From Rhodocyclaceae bacterium UBA5602 (GTDB lineage Bacteria; Pseudomonadota; Gammaproteobacteria; Burkholderiales; Rhodocyclaceae): a stretch of DNA of 5,915 nucleotides. The stretch lies in contig DILC01000082.1 of NCBI GenBank assembly GCA_002424865.1, forward strand, positions 1 to 5,915, given 5' to 3'. The position numbers and the translations under genes were made by a program. Below are positions 1 through 4,983 of the stretch, in pieces; within the stretch, counting starts at the first letter, position 1; each line of letters starts with the position of its first letter. Under the pieces are notes generated by a model. It worked only from the letters and a program-made list of their open reading frames with translations. It was not told the origin of the DNA and made no database searches.

Positions 1-39
1 AAACAGATGTTGATGTGGCTGTATCGTTCGGTGAAGAAG

Positions 40-76
40 GATGCGCGCCCCGGCAACGGGGCGCGAGGATTGAAAC
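40..76 (+). repeat. First complete CRISPR repeat, GNRA-capped hairpin
   Basis: This is the representative repeat unit. Its stem arms lie at 44-52 and 57-65 with the GCAA tetraloop at 53-56; the single-stranded tail 66-76 ends ATTGAAAC. A nine-pair GC stem with a GNRA loop should be very stable in the pre-crRNA and is a plausible recognition site for a Cas6- or Cas5-type processing nuclease. Cleavage at the 3' base of the stem would leave about 8 nt as the crRNA 5' handle. The structure is read directly from the sequence; the processing is inferred from type I/III families. Confidence 0.9.
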
Positions 77-293
77 TCTTTGCGGCTGATGAGGCTATCT
101 GGCATGGGTGCGATGCGCGCCCCGGCAACGGGGCGCGAGGATTGAAACGCGTCGTCGCCGGCATCAAGCTCAAGCTCGCGGAGGATGCGCGCCCCGGCAA
201 CGGGGCGCGAGGATTGAAACCGCGCCCCCGGCAAGTCAAGGTCGGGCGTCGTGCTGGATGCGCGCCCCGGCAACGGGGCGCGAGGATTGAAAC

Positions 294-327
294 GGCATAC
301 TGCCGCTTGCCTTCGGGGTTGGGATTG
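294..327 (+). other. CRISPR spacer A, overlaps spacer B in reverse complement
   Basis: This 34-nt spacer begins GGCATACTG. Its last 25 nt (303-327, beginning CCGCTTGCC and ending TGGGATTG) are the exact reverse complement of 953-977 in the spacer at 942-977. The shared block reaches the 3' end of both spacers, as expected when two protospacers on opposite strands of one target overlap. The source of the spacer is not identifiable here. Confidence 0.97.
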
Positions 328-941
328 GATGCGCGCCCCGGCAACGGGGCGCGAGGATTGAAACCTTCGCTTCTCGATCTTGAAACCGATTCCAGGCCGA
401 TGCGCGCCCCGGCAACGGGGCGCGAGGATTGAAACAGCGTTTCCGCATCCGGCACAATCGCCGACACAGCAAGATGCGCGCCCCGGCAACGGGGCGCGAG
501 GATTGAAACAATTTGGGATGGGAATCGACACGTGCCAAGTCTAGTGATGCGCGCCCCGGCAACGGGGCGCGAGGATTGAAACGTAATGTTCCTTAGTCTT
601 TAACATTAATCGTCTCGATGCGCGCCCCGGCAACGGGGCGCGAGGATTGAAACAACGCCTTCAATATCATATCCAGCCCGCACTATTTCCGATGCGCGCC
701 CCGGCAACGGGGCGCGAGGATTGAAACCTGATCTGTCAAAGCGCGAGGCAACTCCATCCAAGATGCGCGCCCCGGCAACGGGGCGCGAGGATTGAAACCT
801 TATCATTCCAGTTTCTGGAATTGAGCCAAGGGCGATGCGCGCCCCGGCAACGGGGCGCGAGGATTGAAACGCGCAGCCGTGCATATGCCTCGGCTTGGCT
901 TGCTGATGCGCGCCCCGGCAACGGGGCGCGAGGATTGAAAC

Positions 942-977
942 AATCCCTGTAACAATCCCAACCCCGAAGGCAAGCGG
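942..977 (+). other. CRISPR spacer B, overlaps spacer A in reverse complement
   Basis: This 36-nt spacer begins AATCCCTGTAA. Its last 25 nt (953-977) are the exact reverse complement of 303-327. Joined with spacer A it reconstructs 45 bp of one target: 9 nt unique to A, 25 shared, 11 unique to B. It therefore also reveals the first 11 nt of target sequence beyond the 3' end of spacer A, and spacer A gives 9 nt beyond the 3' end of spacer B. Confidence 0.97.
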
Positions 978-1521
978 GATGCGCGCCCCGGCAACGGGGC
1001 GCGAGGATTGAAACCCTTATGCAGAGAGACACCGGCCAAGGCCCGGGAGATGCGCGCCCCGGCAACGGGGCGCGAGGATTGAAACAGGCCGCCAATGATG
1101 CAAAAAATGCGCTTGGCACTGGATGCGCGCCCCGGCAACGGGGCGCGAGGATTGAAACTTGTCCGTGACCAGTGCGTCAAACCGCTCAACCGCGCGATGC
1201 GCGCCCCGGCAACGGGGCGCGAGGATTGAAACATAACCGTAGCCCTCATGCACAATGATGTCAGGCGATGCGCGCCCCGGCAACGGGGCGCGAGGATTGA
1301 AACAAGATCAATGGCTGAGGCTGCGCCGCAGTATCTCGACGATGCGCGCCCCGGCAACGGGGCGCGAGGATTGAAACATCTTTTACGGTCTCCAAATTGG
1401 ATTGCTGGGCCTGATGCGCGCCCCGGCAACGGGGCGCGAGGATTGAAACGCATCGAAGCGCCCAGAATTCTCAATCACTCGCAGGATGCGCGCCCCGGCA
1501 ACGGGGCGCGAGGATTGAAAC

Positions 1522-1642
1522 ACGACCGAGCAAATCGAGCGGAACCCGAAGCGTGAGGATTGGCGATTGATTGGGCGGTGCTTTGGGTGGCGAAGCTTGT
1601 TTGTGTGATTTTTATGGCGCAGCTTTTGCTTTGAATAATCTC
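1522..1642. other. Array trailer and nasT upstream region, no gene
   Basis: This 121-bp gap separates the last CRISPR repeat from nasT. It contains a short repeat-like fragment at 1551-1562 and no hairpin followed by a T-run that would stop array transcription. No convincing -35/-10 pair could be placed for nasT. A reading frame opening with TTG at 1571 runs into nasT, but its first 24 residues do not resemble the start of a receiver domain. Confidence 0.6.
1551..1562 (+). repeat. Possible decayed fragment of a CRISPR repeat
   Basis: GCGTGAGGATTG matches repeat positions 22-33 (GCGCGAGGATTG) at 11 of 12 bases, in the same orientation. Aligned as a repeat it would start at 1530, only 8 nt after the last full repeat, so it does not keep the array spacing. 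If real, it is a remnant left after a deletion in the trailer; chance remains possible for 12 nt. Confidence 0.35.
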
Positions 1643-2218
1643 ATGTTACGAGTACTCATCATTGACGAAACCCAGGCGCGGGCAGAGGAGCTCAGTGCCA
1701 GCTTGATTGCTGCAGGCCACCAGGTGGCTGCGGTGTGGTCTTCCATGGTGAATTTGACGTCTCATATTGAGGCGATCAAGCCGGATGTGGTGTTGATCGA
1801 AACCGAGTCGCCGTCACGCGATACATTGGAGAATTTGGCGGTCATGGCACGCGATATGCCGCGCCCGGTGATCATGCTGACCAATGAGGATGATGGCGGC
1901 ATTATGCGTGCGGCATTCAAGGCTGGCGTTTCGGCGTATATCGTGGATAACCTTGACATGGCGAGGATAAAGCCGATTATTGATGTGGCGATTGCGCGCT
2001 TTGAAGAGTATCAAGGTTTGAAAAGTGAAGCGGCGCTGGCGAGGCAAAAGCTGGCGGATCGAAAAGCCATTGAGCAGGCCAAAGGCATTTTGATGAAGAC
2101 GCGTGGCCTGGATGAGGCGGCGGCGCATGGCGCTTTGCGCAAACTGGCGATGGAGCGCGCGCAGCCGATGGCGAAAGTGGCGGATGACCTGATCGCGATG
2201 GCGAAATTGTTGCTGTGA
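1643..2218 (+). CDS. nasT: NasT-type ANTAR transcription antiterminator
   Basis: This 191-aa protein has a receiver-like domain (about residues 1-120, opening MLRVLIIDE) joined by a short helix to a C-terminal ANTAR RNA-binding domain (about 135-190, with AKGILM at 146-151 and LRKLAM at 165-170). Family knowledge: NasT binds a two-hairpin leader RNA and prevents termination ahead of nitrate-assimilation genes, normally held inactive by the nitrate sensor NasS when nitrate is absent. A matching leader lies 243 bp downstream at 2461-2505, ahead of nrtABD, which supports the call. The receiver appears not to be phosphorylated: the residue aligned with the phospho-acceptor Asp is Glu53 (LIETESP), and the conserved Lys is not evident near 102. 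The ATG at 1643 is preferred to the TTG at 1571 because it starts exactly at the first receiver strand; the ribosome-binding site is weak. nasS is not in view. Confidence 0.9.
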   Translation: MLRVLIIDETQARAEELSASLIAAGHQVAAVWSSMVNLTSHIEAIKPDVVLIETESPSRDTLENLAVMARDMPRPVIMLTNEDDGGIMRAAFKAGVSAYIVDNLDMARIKPIIDVAIARFEEYQGLKSEAALARQKLADRKAIEQAKGILMKTRGLDEAAAHGALRKLAMERAQPMAKVADDLIAMAKLLL

Positions 2219-2276
2219 GCGTGCTTAGTTGCGCCTGACTTTCGCCCTTGTTGCATTGATTCCGTTCCCATTGGCG

Positions 2277-2293
2277 TGCTTCATTGCGGTGCA
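2277..2293 (+). promoter_or_regulatory. NtrC-like enhancer site 1
   Basis: TGCTTCATTGCGGTGCA matches the NtrC dyad TGCACC-N5-GGTGCA at 10 of 12 defined bases, with a perfect right half. Its centre is about 174 bp upstream of the predicted start at 2459. It lies 31 bp, centre to centre, from site 2. Confidence 0.65.
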
Positions 2294-2307
2294 TTTGGGG
2301 CGCTAGC

Positions 2308-2324
2308 TGCCTTATTGCGGTGCA
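2308..2324 (+). promoter_or_regulatory. NtrC-like enhancer site 2
   Basis: TGCCTTATTGCGGTGCA has a perfect right half (GGTGCA) and TGC in the left half, in the same 17-bp frame as site 1. The two sites share 15 of 17 bases. Its centre is near -143. Three-turn spacing from site 1 matches the cooperative paired sites known at NtrC enhancers such as glnAp2. Confidence 0.62.
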
Positions 2325-2432
2325 GCATGGAGTGCTTTTTTGTTGGGCAGCGCCGTGTCGCCAGCGCCGACTTTTTGCTCAGTCTTCTTTATTTTCAGTG
2401 TTGGCAAGGGTTTCCGGCTGGTTTTCCATTTT

Positions 2433-2448
2433 TGGCACATGGCTTGCT
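2433..2448 (+). promoter_or_regulatory. Sigma54 (RpoN) promoter, -24/-12
   Basis: TGGCACATGGCTTGCT fits the sigma54 consensus TGGCAC-N5-TTGCW throughout. The invariant GG (2434-2435) and GC (2446-2447) are separated by exactly 10 bases. Taking C2447 as -12 puts the start at about G2459. Such promoters need an activator bound upstream, here most likely NtrC at 2277-2324, so the operon should switch on under nitrogen limitation. Confidence 0.9.
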
Positions 2449-2460
2449 TATGCCATCAGG

Positions 2461-2505
2461 TGCGCTGAATCAACGGCGGTTCGGCGCAAAAAGACAACGG
2501 TGTCT
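2461..2505 (+). ncRNA. ANTAR target RNA: two hexaloop hairpins in the nrt leader
   Basis: Hairpin 1 pairs 2461-2471 with 2478-2488 (11 pairs, two of them G-U) around the hexaloop AACGGC (2472-2477). Hairpin 2 pairs AGAC (2492-2495) with GTCT (2502-2505) around AACGGT (2496-2501); past one mismatch, further A-U pairs could extend it. Both loops have A at position 1 and G at position 4, the hallmark of ANTAR-binding RNAs, and only three unpaired bases separate the two. The motif begins about 2 nt after the predicted transcription start and ends directly before a terminator, the layout known for NasR- and NasT-controlled nitrate leaders. The likely ligand is the NasT encoded at 1643-2218. Confidence 0.92.
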
Positions 2506-2507
2506 GT

Positions 2508-2558
2508 TTCATCCCTTAGGGCCTTGGACCTAAGGGATGAACGGGCGCCGTTTTTTTT
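2508..2558 (+). terminator. Leader attenuator: intrinsic terminator controlled by NasT
   Basis: A perfect 13-bp stem pairs 2508-2520 (TTCATCCCTTAGG) with 2529-2541 around an 8-nt loop. A compact hairpin follows, AACGG (2540-2544) with CCGTT (2548-2552), then T-tract 2551-2558. The compact hairpin plus T-run is the likely point of polymerase release, and the long stem may set its folding. The position between the ANTAR hairpins and nrtA marks it as the attenuator that NasT overrides. The 5' base of the long stem starts 3 nt after hairpin 2, so competition between the two folds is plausible. Confidence 0.85.
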
Positions 2559-2569
2559 CGGCTTTTTTT
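2547..2569 (+). terminator. Overlapping second terminator-like hairpin with T8 loop
   Basis: GCCG (2547-2550) can pair with CGGC (2559-2562) around a loop made only of eight T, followed by T7 (2563-2569). It cannot form together with the compact hairpin at 2540-2552. It may serve as a backup release site. A third T-run follows at 2573-2578. The stem is only 4 bp, so its function is uncertain. Confidence 0.35.
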
Positions 2570-2605
2570 GACTTTTTTACTCATTTAGCCCGATTGACTG
2601 ACTGT

Positions 2606-2610
2606 GGAGA
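2606..2610 (+). promoter_or_regulatory. nrtA ribosome-binding site
   Basis: GGAGA ends 5 nt before the ATG at 2616. It overlaps the codons that follow an in-frame GTG at 2604, which argues for translation starting at 2616 rather than 2604. Confidence 0.75.
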
Positions 2611-2615
2611 TCGTG

Positions 2616-3956
2616 ATGACTTATGAAGACAACAAGCCTGCTGCGGATGGCGCAATTTCATCTGACGCTGTTTTGGTGGATGGTTCAGTTGCAGAGGCAG
2701 GCGAAAGCTTTGATGCGGCAACGCGGCGCAATTTTCTGCGCCAGGGGGCTACGCTCATGACCGGCGCTGCCTTGATGGGCATGGTGCCGCCGGGCGTGCG
2801 CTCGGCCGCCTGGGCGGCGGGGTCGGATGCGCCGGAGAAAAAAGAGGTGCGCATCGGTTTTATCCCGCTCACCGATTGTGCGTCGGTGGTGATGGCGGCA
2901 GTGAATAAGTTCGATGCGAAATACGGCATCAAGATTATTCCCAGCAAGGAGGCGTCATGGGCTTCGGTGCGCGACAAGCTGGTCAATGGCGAGCTGGATG
3001 CGGCGCACGTGCTGTACGGCTTGGTGTATGGCGTGCATCTGGGTATCGGCGGGCCGAAAAAAGACATGGCGGTGCTGATGGGCCTGAATAACAATGGTCA
3101 GGCCATTACGCTCTCGAACCAGTTAAAGGAGAAGGGGGTGGTGGATGGCGTGTCGCTCGCCAAACTGGTCGCCAAGAAGGAACGCGAATACACGTTTGCG
3201 CAGACTTTCCCCACGGGTACGCATGCGATGTGGCTTTACTACTGGCTGGCAGCGCAGGGCATTGATCCGTTCAAGGATGTGAAGAACATCGTGGTGCCGC
3301 CCCCGCAGATGGTGGCCAACATGCGCGTGGGCAACATGGACGGCTTTTGCGTGGGCGAGCCATGGAACAACCGCGCGATTATCGACAAGATCGGCTTTAC
3401 GGCGGTGACAACGCAGGACATCTGGACAGACCACCCGGAAAAAGTGCTGGGTACAACGGCTGACTGGGTGGCGAAAAACCCGAACACGGCGCGTGCCATG
3501 ACGGCGGCGGTGCTCGATGCAGGCCGCTGGATTGATGCTTCGCTGGCCAATCGCCGCCTGACGGCGGAAACCATTGCGCAAAAGGCTTATGTGAATACCG
3601 ATATGGATGTGATTCTCGAACGCATGCTCGGGCGTTATGCCAATGGCTTGGGCAGTACCTGGGACGACAAGAATGCCATGAAGTTCTTCAATGACGGGGC
3701 GGTGAACTTTCCCTATCTCTCGGATGGCATGTGGTTCCTCACCCAGCATAAACGCTGGGGCTTGTTGAAGAGTGATCCGGAATATCTCGCCGTGGCAAAA
3801 CAGATCAACCGCATTGATATCTACAAGCAAGCAGCGGCGGCAGCCAAGGTGGCATTGCCGAAAGGCGATATGCGCTCTAGCAAGCTGATTGATGGTGTGG
3901 TGTGGGATGGAAAAGACCCGAAGAAATATGCCGCGTCTTTCAAGATTCACGCGTGA
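2616..3956 (+). CDS. nrtA: Nitrate/nitrite ABC transporter substrate-binding protein
   Basis: This 446-aa protein belongs to the NrtA/NasF family of periplasmic binding proteins for nitrate and nitrite. A Tat signal is visible: T36-RRNFLR (37-42), a hydrophobic stretch (about 43-57) and an AWAA cleavage region (65-68). The mature part opens KKEVRIGFIPLTDCAS, typical of the family, and continues with DAAHVLYGLVYGVHLGIGG (about 128-146), FPTGTHAMWLYYWLA (198-212) and GFCVGEPWNNRA (243-254), regions that form the ligand cleft in NrtA-like proteins. Length fits full-size NrtA. Unlike the cytoplasmic sensor NasS, it carries an export signal, so it is the transporter component. It is first in the operon, behind the ANTAR leader and sigma54 promoter, and 27 bp ahead of nrtB. 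The 36-residue stretch before the twin arginine is long for a Tat n-region. Whether it prefers nitrate, nitrite or another anion cannot be read from the sequence. Confidence 0.93.
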   Translation: MTYEDNKPAADGAISSDAVLVDGSVAEAGESFDAATRRNFLRQGATLMTGAALMGMVPPGVRSAAWAAGSDAPEKKEVRIGFIPLTDCASVVMAAVNKFDAKYGIKIIPSKEASWASVRDKLVNGELDAAHVLYGLVYGVHLGIGGPKKDMAVLMGLNNNGQAITLSNQLKEKGVVDGVSLAKLVAKKEREYTFAQTFPTGTHAMWLYYWLAAQGIDPFKDVKNIVVPPPQMVANMRVGNMDGFCVGEPWNNRAIIDKIGFTAVTTQDIWTDHPEKVLGTTADWVAKNPNTARAMTAAVLDAGRWIDASLANRRLTAETIAQKAYVNTDMDVILERMLGRYANGLGSTWDDKNAMKFFNDGAVNFPYLSDGMWFLTQHKRWGLLKSDPEYLAVAKQINRIDIYKQAAAAAKVALPKGDMRSSKLIDGVVWDGKDPKKYAASFKIHA

Positions 3957-3983
3957 TGTCTTGCGCCCGTCAAGGAGAATGCC

Positions 3984-4973
3984 ATGAGTGCAGTGATTGC
4001 GTTTAAAAACAGCGGGGTGGTTGTCCATGCGGATGCCCAGGCCATAGCAGTGGACGTGGGTGCGATCAGCGCTGCGCCTGTCAATGCCAGTGGGCCTGCC
4101 GGCCAGGTTGGCGCAGCAACGCCGCTGCCGACAGCGCCCGGCGCCACCGCCGGGCAGCCCAAAGGCCCGGGTTCGTCCCGGCTGGCCGTGGCGGGGCGGC
4201 GGCTGCATGCCTTGATGGGGCTGCTGATCCCCCCTGTGTTGGGCTTATGCATTTTGGGTGGCTTGTGGGCGCTGGTGGCATCCCAAAATGCTTCCATTCC
4301 TGGCCCGGTTGCGACCTGGCATGCGGCAGCCAAGCTGTTTGCCGACCCGTTTTACAGCAATGGGCCGAACGATCAGGGCATCGGCTGGAATGTGCTGTCG
4401 TCACTCAAGCGCGTGGGCATTGGTTTTGGTTTTGCGGCATTGGTGGGTATCCCCATGGGATTCATCCTGGGGCGGTTTGCGTTTGTCAATCGCATGTTCG
4501 AGCCGGTGATCAGTTTGCTGCGTCCGGTCTCGCCCCTGGCTTGGTTGCCGATTGGACTGCTGGTTTTTAAACGGGCGGACCCGGCAGCGACCTGGACGAT
4601 TTTTATTTGTTCCATCTGGCCGATGATTTTGAATACCGCCCAAGGCGTGCAACGCGTGCCGCAGGATTACCTGAATGTGGCGCGGGTTTTGGGGTTGCCG
4701 GAAGACAAGGTCATTACGCGCATTCTTTTTCCCGCCGTCTTGCCTTACATGCTGACCGGGATACGTCTTTCCATCGGCACGGCCTGGCTGGTGATTGTTG
4801 CGGCAGAGATGCTCACGGGCGGGGTTGGCATCGGATTTTGGGTGTGGGACGAATGGAACAACTTGAAAGTTGAGCACATTCTGATTGCCATTTTTGTCAT
4901 CGGCATTGTGGGTTTCTTGCTTGAACAGTTTTTGCTGTTGCTGGCCAGGCGCTTTTCCTACGAAACCCGTTAA
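3984..4973 (+). CDS. nrtB: Nitrate ABC transporter permease
   Basis: This 329-aa inner-membrane protein is of the NrtB/NasE type in the binding-protein-dependent transport family. Hydrophobic segments lie near residues 76-99, 143-164, 184-195, 203-218, 263-279 and 298-320. The cytoplasmic EAA loop that docks on the ATPase is at about 229-262 (NVARVLGLPEDKVITRILFP then LPYMLTGIR). NrtB receives nitrate from NrtA and forms the channel driven by NrtD, probably as a homodimer. AAGGAG at 3972-3977 ends 6 nt before the ATG, so the start is well supported. The first 70 or so residues form an Ala-, Gly- and Pro-rich cytoplasmic tail with no membrane segment, longer than I expect for the family. The stop codon TAA is embedded in the ribosome-binding site of nrtD, which suggests coupled translation. 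Confidence 0.93.
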   Translation: MSAVIAFKNSGVVVHADAQAIAVDVGAISAAPVNASGPAGQVGAATPLPTAPGATAGQPKGPGSSRLAVAGRRLHALMGLLIPPVLGLCILGGLWALVASQNASIPGPVATWHAAAKLFADPFYSNGPNDQGIGWNVLSSLKRVGIGFGFAALVGIPMGFILGRFAFVNRMFEPVISLLRPVSPLAWLPIGLLVFKRADPAATWTIFICSIWPMILNTAQGVQRVPQDYLNVARVLGLPEDKVITRILFPAVLPYMLTGIRLSIGTAWLVIVAAEMLTGGVGIGFWVWDEWNNLKVEHILIAIFVIGIVGFLLEQFLLLLARRFSYETR

Positions 4974-4977
4974 GGAG
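4972..4977 (+). promoter_or_regulatory. nrtD ribosome-binding site overlapping the nrtB stop codon
   Basis: AAGGAG shares two bases with the nrtB TAA. An in-frame ATG at 4978 follows it with no spacing, while ATG 4984 follows at 6 nt, the same spacing as at nrtB. This decides for 4984 as the nrtD start. Confidence 0.8.
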
Positions 4978-4983
4978 ATGGAC

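Larger units (their letters stand above)
1..1521 (+). CRISPR. CRISPR array, 21 full repeats of 37 nt, open at the left edge
   Basis: Twenty-one copies of a 37-nt repeat, identical by eye, start at 40, 112, 184, 257, 328, 399, 473, 546, 617, 691, 762, 834, 905, 978, 1049, 1122, 1196, 1267, 1341, 1413 and 1485. The window opens with AAAC (1-4), the last 4 nt of an earlier repeat, followed by a normal 35-nt spacer (5-39), so the array continues to the left. The 21 complete spacers measure 34 nt (7), 35 nt (6), 36 nt (4) and 37 nt (4). Repeat positions 5-13 and 18-26 pair as a perfect 9-bp stem (CGCGCCCCG/CGGGGCGCG) around a GCAA loop, and the repeat ends ATTGAAAC, the usual 8-nt 5' handle of type I/III crRNAs. 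That orients crRNA transcription as + and puts the leader off the left end. No cas gene is visible, so the subtype is unknown; repeat and spacer lengths fit several type I and type III systems. Confidence 0.99.
2219..2615 (+). promoter_or_regulatory. nrt control region between nasT and nrtA
   Basis: No credible gene lies in this 397-bp gap. Read left to right it holds two NtrC-like sites (2277-2324), a spacer rich in T-runs (2325-2432) suited to DNA looping, a sigma54 promoter (2433-2448), a two-hairpin ANTAR leader (2461-2505), an intrinsic terminator (2508-2558), a second hairpin with T-run (2547-2569) and the nrtA ribosome-binding site (2606-2610). No clear terminator for nasT was found after 2218, and no convincing IHF site was recognised. 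Confidence 0.85.

Noticed and set aside
365..398. TTGAAAC inside one spacer, like the repeat tail
   Set aside because: It matches only 7 nt without the preceding repeat bases, and the neighbouring repeats keep normal spacing, so it is chance.
1086..1266. CAATGATG shared by the spacers at 1086-1121 and 1233-1266
   Set aside because: An 8-nt match among 21 spacers is expected by chance and does not reach a spacer end, unlike the 25-nt pair.
40..1521. CAACGG inside every CRISPR repeat, resembling the ANTAR hexaloops
   Set aside because: In the repeat, C18-G20 of this string are paired in the stem and the loop is the tetraloop GCAA. The required hexaloop with A1 and G4 does not form, so NasT binding to the repeats is not supported.
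7..1556. Long open frames on both strands through the CRISPR region
   Set aside because: They repeat DARPGNGARGLK or its counterparts on the other strand at the array period. The repeat lacks stop codons in several frames, so these are artefacts of the array and not proteins.
1571..1642. Upstream TTG start extending nasT by 24 residues
   Set aside because: The added residues do not belong to the receiver fold and no better ribosome-binding site precedes the TTG; ATG 1643 begins exactly at the first receiver strand.
2276..2571. Two overlapping frames of 85 and 95 codons between nasT and nrtA
   Set aside because: They run through the NtrC-like sites, the sigma54 promoter, the ANTAR hairpins and the terminator, have no ribosome-binding site of note and resemble no protein family.
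3123..4208. A 361-codon frame on the minus strand
   Set aside because: It spans the nrtA-nrtB junction antisense to two well-supported genes, and its His/Arg-rich composition is typical of a shadow frame in GC-rich coding DNA.
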